A DNA stretch of 64,000 bases. Source: Clostridium polynesiense (GTDB lineage Bacteria; Bacillota; Clostridia; Clostridiales; Clostridiaceae). The notes under the pieces are model-generated. The model made no database searches and had not been told where the DNA came from. It worked only from the letters and a program-made list of their open reading frames with translations. A program made the position numbers and the translations under genes. Location of the stretch: positions 1-64,000 of the forward strand of contig NZ_CCXI01000154.1 in the NCBI RefSeq assembly GCF_000820705.1. Direction: 5' to 3'. This document shows positions 53,708 through 62,069 of this stretch, piece after piece (the stretch's first letter is position 1; each line of letters opens with the position of its first letter).

Positions 53708-54403
53708 ATGAAGAAATTAGTGATTTACCTAACCTTCTTATATCCAAATGAGGAGGAATTTCTAAAAACCTTAAGGGTTCTTGAGGAGGAAAAAGTAGAT
53801 ATTGTGGAGCTTGGTATCCCTGTTAAAGATCCCTTCATGGATGGAGGGGTTATAAAGGATACTCATCTGGAGGTGTTAAAAACTTCTCCTGATGTCCATA
53901 AGCTTGTAAGCATCCTTGAATATATTAAAAAGAACTTTAGCTTTAAAGTGGTTTTAATGACATATTATGAAGGAGTAAAAGCCTTTAACCTTTTAGATAG
54001 CGCAAGAGGACTTTGCCATGGTTTATTATGTGTAGATAAATTAATTACCAAAAAGGATTTTCCGAGCCCTATCCAGCTGTATAGTGAGGGTATGACAGAA
54101 GAGGAAATGAAAAGCCTTGCAAAAGAAAATGAATTATTTTCTTATGTCATGAGTGGTGTAGGAAAAACAGGCTCCTTTAAAGGAGTACCTACAGGGTATA
54201 TAGAAACCATTAAAACCCTAAAAAGCTTCAGTGATCTTCCAGCTTATGTGGGCTTTGGAATAAAAACTCCACAGGATGCCATAGAAGTATGCTCTAATGG
54301 AGCAGAGGGAATTATCATAGGTTCTCACTTTATTAAGATTCTTCAGGAAAAAGGCTTAGAAGGCTGCAGAAACTATGTAAAGGAACTTAAAGAAGTGTTA
54401 TAA
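53708..54403 (+). CDS. Stand-alone TrpA-like TIM barrel in PTS operon
   Basis: This 231-aa protein resembles the tryptophan synthase alpha chain: VELGIPVKDPFMDGG holds Glu34 and Asp45, spaced like the catalytic Glu49 and Asp60 of TrpA. MSGVGKTGSF and YVGFGIKTPQDA match the later phosphate-binding loops. No trpB or other trp gene is present, and it is shorter than TrpA (~265). It starts 3 bases after the IIC stop, where UlaD-like decarboxylases sit in ascorbate operons. A retro-aldol lyase on a sugar phosphate is inferred. Confidence 0.8.
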   Translation: MKKLVIYLTFLYPNEEEFLKTLRVLEEEKVDIVELGIPVKDPFMDGGVIKDTHLEVLKTSPDVHKLVSILEYIKKNFSFKVVLMTYYEGVKAFNLLDSARGLCHGLLCVDKLITKKDFPSPIQLYSEGMTEEEMKSLAKENELFSYVMSGVGKTGSFKGVPTGYIETIKTLKSFSDLPAYVGFGIKTPQDAIEVCSNGAEGIIIGSHFIKILQEKGLEGCRNYVKELKEVL

Positions 54404-54421
54404 ATTGAATTAAATAATAAG

Positions 54422-54454
54422 GCTGATATGCAAAAGATGCATATCAGCTTTTTT
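54422..54454 (+). terminator. Terminator of PRD-PTS operon
   Basis: GCTGATATGCA (54422-54432) pairs perfectly with TGCATATCAGC (54438-54448) and is followed by T6. Confidence 0.9.
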
Positions 54455-54552
54455 ACGTGCTGATATTTAAATTTAAACTGCGACATTCTCCGACAGGATT
54501 ATAAAAAATTAAATACTATAATTGTAATAATAAGATAATTTAAGGAGTTGAA

Positions 54553-54624
54553 TTGTTTTTGATTACTATTAGAAAAAGTCAGGGTTTATCCGTAAGTGAG
54601 GTCTTAAATTATGAGAAGTTATAG
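54553..54624 (+). CDS. Possible 23-residue leader peptide before K+ channel
   Basis: A short frame starts with TTG 54553, 5 bases after AAGGAG (54542-54547), and ends at 54624, overlapping the channel start by 14 bases. Sequence LFLITIRKSQGLSVSEVLNYEKL. The overlap could couple translation of the channel to the peptide. Without conservation data it may be chance. Confidence 0.35.
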   Translation: MFLITIRKSQGLSVSEVLNYEKL

Positions 54625-55447
54625 AATGGGAATGATTTACAATTTAGTTATGGGAATGCTTGCTTTAGTTGCAGCTTCTATAGTGCTTGTAGAAAGTCTA
54701 TATGAAATATCACCAGTAATATACAGTATGCTTAATTTTATTGATACAAGCATATGGATACTGTTCTGTATAGATTATTTTGCAAGGCTAATTTCTTCAG
54801 AAAACAAAATTGCTTTCATTAAGCGAAATAAAATAGATTTAATTTCTATAATACCCTTTAACTCTTTATTCAAGGCATTTAGGGCAGTTAAAATCATAAG
54901 AGTGATAAAGTTGAGTAAATTAATCAAGCTCACTCGTTTTGCAAGAGTACTAGTATTTTCAGCAAAATTTAAAAATAAGTTTAGTGAATTTATACAGACC
55001 AATAATTTTAATTATATAGTTTATGTTACTTTAATCACTATATTTACAGGAGCTTATGCAATAACTATAGCAGAAGAGCTTTCTTTTGAAGATGCTCTAT
55101 GGTGGAGCTTTGTTACCTCCACTACAGTTGGTTATGGAGATATTTCACCCTCTACAACTACGGGAAGAATAATAGCTGCTATATTGATGATTACGGGAAT
55201 TGCCTTTGTCGGAATGCTGACAGGAACAATTTCTACGTATTTTATCAGAAAACACAATAAAACTTATACAGAGAGCTACAGGGAATATATAATAAATGGT
55301 GTAAAAAATAAGCTGGGAGATTTTGATTCACTCACAGAAAAAGATTTAGAGGATATGTTTACTGCTTTAAAGTCCTTAAAAGAAAATGAATGTATATCTG
55401 AGGAGGATGCATGGAAAGAGAAGCAAGATGTCAGGGAGTTATTCTAA
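54611..55447 (+). CDS. Voltage-gated-type potassium channel
   Basis: This 278-aa protein has six hydrophobic helices. The fourth carries regularly spaced Arg/Lys (FRAVKIIRVIKLSKLIKLTR), a voltage sensor, and the pore has TTVGYGD, the potassium selectivity filter. A ~55-residue charged cytoplasmic tail follows. GTGAGG (54595-54600) precedes the ATG. The last 37 bases overlap the NUDIX gene. Confidence 0.92.
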   Translation: MRSYRMGMIYNLVMGMLALVAASIVLVESLYEISPVIYSMLNFIDTSIWILFCIDYFARLISSENKIAFIKRNKIDLISIIPFNSLFKAFRAVKIIRVIKLSKLIKLTRFARVLVFSAKFKNKFSEFIQTNNFNYIVYVTLITIFTGAYAITIAEELSFEDALWWSFVTSTTVGYGDISPSTTTGRIIAAILMITGIAFVGMLTGTISTYFIRKHNKTYTESYREYIINGVKNKLGDFDSLTEKDLEDMFTALKSLKENECISEEDAWKEKQDVRELF

Positions 55448-55865
55448 AGGATGACTGTATACTTGTACTTAGACAATATAACTATAAGAGAAAGGAAGAA
55501 TACTGGATGCTTCCAGGAGGAGAGCTGGAGCAGGGAGAGAGTGAAGAAGAATGTGTTTTTAGAGAGATAAAGGAAGAAACAGGGCTAGAGATAGAAATAA
55601 AAGAGGTGCTGTTTGATGAAAAGGAAAATAGAAGAGATGAGTATAAAAGATATATAACCTTTTTATGGACCCCTATTGAGGGAAGTGTAGAAGCTCCCGG
55701 AAGTGAAACTGTAAGCCATAGAAAAATATTAGATTAATATGGATTTCTATAAAGAATGAAGAAGAGTGGAATGAATATATTTTGAGGGAGCAGTTTTTTC
55801 CTTCCATGAACAAGATAAAAGACATGCTTCTGGAAAGATGCTGTGTAGCTTTACATCATTCTTAA
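55411..55865 (+). pseudogene. NUDIX hydrolase, frameshifted near 3' end
   Basis: The first 108 codons give a NUDIX domain with the box GGELEQGESEEECVFREIKEETG, so a nucleotide diphosphate hydrolase. A stop at 55735 ends it early. Adding one T at 55734-55735 continues the frame through LIWISIKNEEEW to a stop at 55863, giving ~151 residues, the usual size. The product without this tail may be unstable. It overlaps the channel gene. Confidence 0.7.
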
Positions 55866-56021
55866 ATAAAATGAGATAAAAATCAGCACTAATATACAGA
55901 TACAGCTTGTTAATGTATTTTCCCAGGTTGGCTCATCTTTCTTTATCTTCTTTAATATAGTTATGCTGTTCACATACAAAATTAACGCACAGATAGGGTA
56001 AAGAAAAAGCATAGTATACAT
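55851..56021 (-). CDS. Small two-helix membrane protein, 56 residues
   Basis: This frame starts with ATG at 56019-56021 on the minus strand, with AAGGAGT (56029-56035) 7 bases upstream, and ends at 55851. It encodes 56 residues with two hydrophobic segments (~4-22 and ~37-53) separated by a charged loop (LKKIKKDEPTW). An extended -10 box (TG-T-TATAAT, complement of 56057-56064) lies upstream. The strong ribosome site and amphipathic pattern support a real small membrane protein; it was too short for a standard ORF cut-off. Confidence 0.6.
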   Translation of the reverse strand: MYTMLFLYPICALILYVNSITILKKIKKDEPTWENTLTSCICILVLIFISFYLRMM

Positions 56022-56198
56022 GAAATTCACTCCTTAAAATAAAATATTACAGGGATATTATAACATAATTTATATTAATTAGGACTTAATCATTAAAATG
56101 TAAATATAATGTAAAATATCTAAATTAGAGTGGGAAAGCACTACAATTTTAAAATTATAATGTAAAATGAGAAAAAGTAGTTAAAAAGGCGGTGCTTT

Positions 56199-56729
56199 AT
56201 GAAAAGAAAAATAATCTTAAACCTAGCTATGAGCCTTGACGGATATATAGCCTCAGAGGATGACGGATACAGCTGGATAACAGAAGATAACGGAGCTTCC
56301 AGGGATTTTTGCAATGAAAAAGCATTTGATTTTCAAGGCTTCTTTGATAGCACAGGTATAGTGGTTATGGGCAGAAACTGCTATGATCTGGGTATGCACA
56401 AAGAATTCAAGAATCAGAAGATATATGTTGCTACTTCTAGGAAAGATGAAGATTATGAAAATATTCATTTTATCAGCGGAGATATATGCAAAACCATACT
56501 TGAGGAAAAAGAGAAGGAAGGAAAGGATATATATCTTTTTGGAGGAGGAAAACTGGTAGACAGCTTTATAAAGGCTGATATAATAGATGAATATATTATT
56601 GGTATAATCCCCATAATCTTAGGCAGCGGAAAACCTTTATTCTTTAAGGATAATCCTTCTGTAAGGCTTAAGCTTGTGGAAAATACCGTGGATAATGGAA
56701 TTGTAATATTAAGATATGTGAAGAGATAG
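56199..56729 (+). CDS. Dihydrofolate-reductase-fold (RibD C-terminal) protein
   Basis: This 176-aa protein has the RibD_C/DHFR-like pattern: LNLAMSLDGYIA at the N-terminus, VVMGRNCYD, and DIYLFGGGKLVDSF with the NADPH-binding glycines. It is probably an NADPH-dependent reductase of unknown substrate, common in Firmicutes as a single gene. AAGGCGG precedes the ATG. Confidence 0.88.
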   Translation: MKRKIILNLAMSLDGYIASEDDGYSWITEDNGASRDFCNEKAFDFQGFFDSTGIVVMGRNCYDLGMHKEFKNQKIYVATSRKDEDYENIHFISGDICKTILEEKEKEGKDIYLFGGGKLVDSFIKADIIDEYIIGIIPIILGSGKPLFFKDNPSVRLKLVENTVDNGIVILRYVKR

Positions 56730-56817
56730 TTAAGATGTTACTTTAACTTCCCTGTCTTTTATACAAGTTCAATTCACCTAAGACTTTCTATAAAATTTGC
56801 AAAGGGATAGTGACAAA

Positions 56818-56855
56818 AATAATAACCTTCTGAGAAGAGGGTTATTATTTTTATT
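56818..56855. terminator. Bidirectional terminator between DHFR-like and EamA genes
   Basis: AATAATAACC (56818-56827) pairs perfectly with GGTTATTATT (56840-56849), T-rich after and A-rich before, so it can end both convergent transcripts. Confidence 0.8.
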
Positions 56856-56978
56856 TTCATCCCGACGAATTAGGGAGTAACACAAGAACAATTTTCATGA
56901 AACTATTAGCTATAAAATGGAAAATAAGTATAAAATTACTAAAAGGTAGCTAGATTGTAGTATATAAAAATAATTTCT

Positions 56979-57884
56979 TTATTCATCTACCACCTCTGCA
57001 TTAGCGTTATTAGGGGAAATGTTGGTTAGGATTATGGCGCCAATAATCAGGAATATTCCTGACATGGAAGAAACGCTTAGAGGCTCTTTGAAATAGATAA
57101 AGCCAATGATAGTAGCAGCCATAGGCTCTATGGCAGCCATGATTGAAGCTTTGCTTGCCTCTACATCTCTAAGCCCTAGGGTATAAAGAAGAAAGGGAGC
57201 GAAGGCAGTAAAAAACCCAATAGCAATAATTAATATAAGTAGCCTGGGTTTGTTTGAAGTTAAAGAAATAACATTCCCCATTCCTGGGATATCGCTAATT
57301 ATAATGGAGGCTAGGGCAGCCGTAAAAAAACCATAAAGAGTCACAGTATATGGATGGTACTTTTTTAAAAGTACTGTGCCGAAAATACTATATAAAGCAT
57401 AGGATAAACCTGAAGCCAAACCCATGATAAAGCCGTTTAAGGTTATAGAACTGCCTGTCCCTATTCCTGAAACCAATATACAGCCGCCAAAGGCTAAGAG
57501 GAGAGAAATTAGTTTTCTATAGGTAAAGGCTTCTTTGAAAAATAATATAGACATAATCATCACCATAGTTGGAGCGGTATACATTAATATAACCGCCACA
57601 GATATGGAGGTAAGGGTCAAGGTAGTAAAGTAGAAATAAGATGTTAACAGGAGACTGCCAACTCCTAAGCCAAAAAACCATCCTATATCCTTTATATTAA
57701 TTTTTAGTTTATTTTTATCTTTAACAACCAAAAATATGACTAACATAATCGCGGTGGAGCATAGTCTGAAACAGGAAATATCCATTGGGGAGAATCCAAA
57801 GCTTCCTAGAGCTCTTACAAAAATTCCCATTGTGCTCCAAAGAATTCCCGCTAGTAATATAAATGCTGTAGATAACTTATTCAT
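56979..57884 (-). CDS. EamA/DMT family transporter
   Basis: This 301-aa protein has ten hydrophobic helices in two repeats (ILLAGILWSTMGIFVRALG opens the first, LYTLGLRDVEASKASIMAAI the second), the EamA/RhaT arrangement. These transporters move metabolites such as amino acids or cofactors; the substrate is unknown. AAAGGAAGAG precedes the start. A hairpin with a T tract lies in its leader (57943-57994). Confidence 0.88.
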   Translation of the reverse strand: MNKLSTAFILLAGILWSTMGIFVRALGSFGFSPMDISCFRLCSTAIMLVIFLVVKDKNKLKINIKDIGWFFGLGVGSLLLTSYFYFTTLTLTSISVAVILMYTAPTMVMIMSILFFKEAFTYRKLISLLLAFGGCILVSGIGTGSSITLNGFIMGLASGLSYALYSIFGTVLLKKYHPYTVTLYGFFTAALASIIISDIPGMGNVISLTSNKPRLLILIIAIGFFTAFAPFLLYTLGLRDVEASKASIMAAIEPMAATIIGFIYFKEPLSVSSMSGIFLIIGAIILTNISPNNANAEVVDE

Positions 57885-57942
57885 CCATCTCTTCCTTTCA
57901 ACTTTTTATGTTATAAATCTTTTATAATAATCATCTCCATAG

Positions 57943-57994
57943 AAAAAAGCTTGTCCTAAATCCCTGATTTTCCTGGAATTTCAAGTGAACAAGC
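57943..57994 (-). terminator. Terminator hairpin in EamA leader (possible attenuator)
   Basis: On the minus strand, GCTTGTTC (57994-57987) pairs with GGACAAGC (57956-57949) and an inner AAATTCC/GGGATTT helix is possible. T6 follows at 57948-57943. It lies ~60 bases before the EamA start and nothing is transcribed into it from a known upstream gene. It may be an attenuator in the EamA leader. The rest of 57995-58196 shows no gene. Confidence 0.5.
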
Positions 57995-58196
57995 AACCTT
58001 TATTTTATACACATATTTAATATTATCACTTTTTAAATTTTTGTACACAGTAAATTGAATTGCTTATATTTATTTAAATAACACACTAGCAACTTTTTAA
58101 TTTTAAAATACAATATACAATAACACAGTATCTTAACTAAGAAAATTTGTTTTATGAAAGGAGCATTTTTAAAAGGTTTTCATACTGTGAGAAATT

Positions 58197-58211
58197 TGGC
58201 ATGGGACTTGC
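58197..58211 (+). promoter_or_regulatory. Sigma-54 (-24/-12) promoter of second mannose-PTS operon
   Basis: TGGCATGGGACTTGC matches the sigma-54 consensus TGGCAC-N5-TTGC except for one base, with GG and GC 10 bases apart. The start would be near 58223, 20 bases before the ATG at 58243. Mannose-family PTS operons controlled by LevR-type activators use such promoters. Confidence 0.85.
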
Positions 58212-58242
58212 TTGTATTATTTACATGGGAGGAGGTAAATAA

Positions 58243-58646
58243 ATGAGCAAAAGAACAGTATTAATATGTACTCATGGTAAATTTGGAGAAGAAATTATAG
58301 AATCAGCTAAACTAATAATAGGACCAATGGAAAATGTTTTTTGTTTTCTCTGCTAGCAGGAATGACTCCTGGAGATTACATGGAAATGCTTGAGGATAGG
58401 TTAAAGAAAGTAACTGAAGAAGTTATATGTTTAGTAGATTTATATGGAGGAACGCCTAGTAACACCGTTGCGGGATTGTCTCAAAGATATGATATCAACG
58501 TGGTTTCAGGATTAAACCTAGCAATGCTAATTGAAGTTTATGTCCAAAAGGATATATTAACTATGGAACAGTTAATTGATACAGCATTGTCAGCAGCAAA
58601 GGATAGCGCCGAAGATGTAATTATGACAATAAAGGGGAAAAGGTAG
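58243..58646 (+). pseudogene. PTS mannose-family IIA, interrupted by one-base frameshift
   Basis: The frame from ATG 58243 (GGAGG 7 bases upstream) encodes MSKRTVLICTHGKFG with phosphorylatable His11, then stops at 58354. The rest (LLAGMTPGDY, LVDLYGGTPSN) is in another frame. Adding one T to the T4 run at 58344-58347 gives a 134-aa IIA of normal length. Without IIA this PTS would depend on another IIA, such as that at 26476. Confidence 0.85.
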
Positions 58647-58655
58647 GGATATACT

Positions 58656-59150
58656 ATGGCAAATATAAAATTGATAAGAGCAGATTTTAGATTGATACAT
58701 GGGCAAGTTGTTACTAAATGGGTGAAGATGGTAAAGGCAGACAAGATTGTAGTTATTAGCGATACTCTTGCTAAAGATGAATTTATGGCAAGTATATACA
58801 TCATGGCTGCCCCTCCAGGGATAGAGGTAAAGGTATATTCTGTAGAGGGAGCTGTAGAGGCTTGGAAAGAAAATGAGATGGGGGAAGGCTCATTATTAAT
58901 ATTATTTAAAAGTGTTGATGAGATATATCAATGCTTTAATAAGGGCTTTCCTATGAAGGAGCTACAGATCGGAGGCCTCGGAGCAGGACCAGGAAGAAAA
59001 ATTGTTTATGGACCTATTACCTTGGACAAAAAGGATGCAGATATGCTGAGAGAAATGCAGGAAAGAGGTACGAGAGTATATTTACATCAGGTTCCGGAAG
59101 AAGCTTCTGCTGAATTAGAAAAGGTTTTAAGTAAGGTATCATTTGATTAA
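58656..59150 (+). CDS. PTS mannose-family IIB component
   Basis: This 164-aa protein has RADFRLIHGQ with His15 as the phosphorylation site. It is 9 bases from the IIA gene. It is a distinct paralogue of the 21806 gene, with GIEVKVYSVEGA in place of the corresponding region there, so it serves a different substrate. Confidence 0.93.
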   Translation: MANIKLIRADFRLIHGQVVTKWVKMVKADKIVVISDTLAKDEFMASIYIMAAPPGIEVKVYSVEGAVEAWKENEMGEGSLLILFKSVDEIYQCFNKGFPMKELQIGGLGAGPGRKIVYGPITLDKKDADMLREMQERGTRVYLHQVPEEASAELEKVLSKVSFD

Positions 59151-59175
59151 TTAATTTATATAAGGAGGAATTAAT

Positions 59176-59922
59176 ATGTCTCAAGTAACTATAGCAGCAA
59201 TTAGCGGTCTTTTATATTTTATGGGTACAAGCCGTATAGGTTATGGAATCTCAACTTTTTTAGGCTCGCCGGTTACATTAGGATTTATCTTTGGATTATT
59301 ATATGGAAATCCAACCCAGGGCCTGATAATAGGTGCTTCTATTCAGCTAATCTATTTAGGGGTGGTTTATACCGGAGGAAACGTGCCATCCGACGCAGCA
59401 TTAGCAGCCTGTATAGCAATACCAGCTGCGCTGGCTAGTGGTTTATCTTCTGAGGCTGCAGTGGCTTTAGCAGTTCCCTTCGGTATTTTAGGAGCCTTTG
59501 TGGATCAGGTTAGAAGAACCTCTAACTTGGTTTGGCTTCACAAGGCAGATAAATATGCATTGGACGGAAATGAAAAGGGTATATTCAAAAGCGCAATTAT
59601 TTATCCTACCATCATCGCATTCTTTATAAGGTTTATCCCAGTTTTTGCTGTTAATCTAGTAGGACCTACGGCAGCGGAAGCCCTAGTTAATTACTTGCCA
59701 ATTTGGGTTACCAATGGACTTTCTGTAGCAGGAGGAGTATTACCGGCTATTGGTTTTTCCATTATCATAATGCAGATTGGGCGAAAAGAAATACTTCCAT
59801 TTTTCTTCATGGGTTATTTTGCCGTAAAATATTTAAACATTGGCACAATGGCTTGCGCTGTGTTTGGTCTATGCATTGCTTTAGTAATGTATTTTAACAG
59901 TAGTAAGAAGGAGGTCCAATAA
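59176..59922 (+). CDS. PTS mannose-family IIC component
   Basis: This 248-aa membrane protein has GLLYGNPTQGLIIGASIQL and YTGGNVPSDAALAAC, the IIC signature blocks. AAGGAGG precedes the ATG. Confidence 0.92.
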   Translation: MSQVTIAAISGLLYFMGTSRIGYGISTFLGSPVTLGFIFGLLYGNPTQGLIIGASIQLIYLGVVYTGGNVPSDAALAACIAIPAALASGLSSEAAVALAVPFGILGAFVDQVRRTSNLVWLHKADKYALDGNEKGIFKSAIIYPTIIAFFIRFIPVFAVNLVGPTAAEALVNYLPIWVTNGLSVAGGVLPAIGFSIIIMQIGRKEILPFFFMGYFAVKYLNIGTMACAVFGLCIALVMYFNSSKKEVQ

Positions 59923-59923
59923 T

Positions 59924-60742
59924 ATGACTAATAAAATTTTAACCCGAAAGGATATAGACAAGGCACATTTATATTGGTATTTAGGCGGAGAAAACTCTAA
60001 TTCCTATGAGAGACTGCAAGCTTTAGCCTTCTGTAATGCTATGGCTGGAGGACTAAAGAAGATATATGCAGATGATGAAGAGGGTTATAGGGAAGCGTTA
60101 ACAAGACATTTAGAGTTTTTTAATACAGAAATGACCATAGGTTCCATAATTCCAGGTATTGTCTTAGCATTAGAAGAAAGAAAGGTCGTAGAGGGAGATG
60201 TAGACCCTGATGTAATCACTAGCTTAAAGCTTGGTTTAATGGGACCCATAGCAGGAATAGGAGATTCATTAATTTGGGGTACTATTAAGGCTATTCTATT
60301 GGCTTTAGCAGCTTCCTTTGGTCTAGAAGGAAATCCTGTCGGTATTATCTTTGCTGCTCTATATTCTATTTTAATTTTTGGTGTGGGAAGAATGCTGTGT
60401 AGATTAGGTTATAACCTTGGAACCAATGCAGTTAATAAGCTATTGAAGTCAGGAATAATGAATAGAATAATCACTTCTGCTTCAGTATTAGGCTTATTCA
60501 TGATGGGAGCATTATCTGCATCCTATGTATCATTAAAAACTAAGATAAGCTTTGTAATGAGTGCATCAGGAGCTGAGATAGTAATTCAAAATGTTTTAGA
60601 TCAAATTCTACCTGGTATACTGCCTCTCGGTGCTATTTTTGGGATTATATATTTCTTTAGAAAAAAGGGACAGAACTATGTGGTGCTAGTATTTTCTATA
60701 ATAGCAATATCTCTATTAGGTAGCTTCCTAGGAGTGTTCTAA
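59924..60742 (+). CDS. PTS mannose-family IID component
   Basis: This 272-aa protein has LMGPIAGIGDSLIWGTIK (~105-122), the conserved IID loop. Its ATG lies one base after the IIC stop, so translation is coupled. Confidence 0.92.
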   Translation: MTNKILTRKDIDKAHLYWYLGGENSNSYERLQALAFCNAMAGGLKKIYADDEEGYREALTRHLEFFNTEMTIGSIIPGIVLALEERKVVEGDVDPDVITSLKLGLMGPIAGIGDSLIWGTIKAILLALAASFGLEGNPVGIIFAALYSILIFGVGRMLCRLGYNLGTNAVNKLLKSGIMNRIITSASVLGLFMMGALSASYVSLKTKISFVMSASGAEIVIQNVLDQILPGILPLGAIFGIIYFFRKKGQNYVVLVFSIIAISLLGSFLGVF

Positions 60743-60759
60743 AAGAAGGGAGAATAAAA

Positions 60760-61962
60760 GTGGATTTAAAAGATATAAAAGAAGAATGTGATCTTTATTT
60801 AGAAGACCGCATGGATGAATTATGGAGTTTATCCAAATACATATATAACAATCCAGAACTTGCTTTTGAAGAATATAAAGCCTGTGATGCTCAATGTAGC
60901 TTTTTAGAGAAAAATGGCTTTAAGGTTACAAAGGGAATGAAAAACCTTCCCACAGCCTTTATTGCTACTTACAAGCAAGGAACAGGTAAGCCGGTGATAG
61001 CAATATTATCAGAATACGATGCCTTACCTATGGGGCATGCCTGTGGCCATAATATTATAGCTACATCAGCCATGGGTAGTGCCATAGAGACTAAGATGGG
61101 GATGGAAAAATCTAAGATGGATGGTACCCTTGTGGTAATTGGAACTCCGGCAGAAGAATCAGGTGGAGGTAAGATAATTCAATTATCTCAAGGAGTATAT
61201 GATGAGGTTGATTGCTTCATTTTAACCCATCCTACTACTCTACCTACCAGGCTGGCCGGTGAGTGTATGTCCAGTATAAGATTCAGTATAGAGTTTTTGG
61301 GGAAATCTGCCCACGCCAGCTCTCATCCGCATCAAGGAGCTAATGCCCTTAGCGCAGCTAATATGTACTTTGTGGGTACTGGGCTCTTAAGGCAGCATTT
61401 TAAAGGTGATTTGAGATTGTCTGGGATAATTAAAGATGGCGGCAGGCAGACAGGTATGATTCCTGAGTATGTAAAGATAGAGGGATCCATCAGCTGCTTT
61501 AATGATAAGGAGTTGGAAATGGCCTTAGAAAAGGTAAAAGCCTGTGCTGAAGGCAGTGCCATAGCCATGGGATGCCAATGTAACTTCGATTATAAGCCTG
61601 GCTACAAGGGGAGAATTCCTAATACAATCTTAGCAGAAATTTGTAGGAAAGAGCTCTTGGAATTAGGAGAGCCTGTTAGAGAAGGAATGCCCTTTGACTA
61701 TGGCGGTGAGGACGCTGGAGATGTTTCCAGGGTGATTCCTATCTGCAATCCATACATCACATTATTTCCTGATTATAAGATATCAGGACATACTGAGGAG
61801 TTTAAAGCCTTAGCGGATTCTGAAGCAGCATATAGAGCCATAAAGGTAGGTAGTAAAGCTATGGCTAGGACAGCTTTAGAGCTTTACAATAATCCTAAGG
61901 CTATAATGGATGCTAAGGATGAGTTAAAGAAAAGGCTTGCAAAAGAGGAATACCCAGTGTAG
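60760..61962 (+). CDS. M20 family amidohydrolase
   Basis: This 400-aa metallopeptidase/amidohydrolase has SEYDALPMGHACGHN and GTPAEESGGGK near the metal centre, and GKSAHASSHPH in the dimerisation region. The family removes acyl or peptide groups from nitrogen. It starts with GTG 60760. Placed between a PTS and a 6-phosphogluconate dehydrogenase, it may cleave an amide in the phosphorylated substrate (inference). Confidence 0.88.
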   Translation: MDLKDIKEECDLYLEDRMDELWSLSKYIYNNPELAFEEYKACDAQCSFLEKNGFKVTKGMKNLPTAFIATYKQGTGKPVIAILSEYDALPMGHACGHNIIATSAMGSAIETKMGMEKSKMDGTLVVIGTPAEESGGGKIIQLSQGVYDEVDCFILTHPTTLPTRLAGECMSSIRFSIEFLGKSAHASSHPHQGANALSAANMYFVGTGLLRQHFKGDLRLSGIIKDGGRQTGMIPEYVKIEGSISCFNDKELEMALEKVKACAEGSAIAMGCQCNFDYKPGYKGRIPNTILAEICRKELLELGEPVREGMPFDYGGEDAGDVSRVIPICNPYITLFPDYKISGHTEEFKALADSEAAYRAIKVGSKAMARTALELYNNPKAIMDAKDELKKRLAKEEYPV

Positions 61963-61999
61963 GGCTGTAGAATAAATGAATATTTGCCAGTATTTTGTG

Positions 62000-62029
62000 T
62001 CAATAGAGATATGTTTATATCTCTATTGA
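62000..62029. other. Perfect hairpin between M20 and gnd genes
   Basis: TCAATAGAGATAT (62000-62012) pairs over 13 bases with ATATCTCTATTGA (62017-62029) around GTTT. No T tract follows, so it is probably an RNA processing or stability element, or an operator. The intergenic gap is 107 bases. Confidence 0.6.
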
Positions 62030-62069
62030 TTATCAAAATTCGGCTTCTTTTAGATTAAGGAGAGGTGTT

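Noticed and set aside
53708-54403. Tryptophan biosynthesis gene trpA
   Set aside because: No trpB or other trp gene is nearby, it is shorter than TrpA, and it is coupled to PTS genes.
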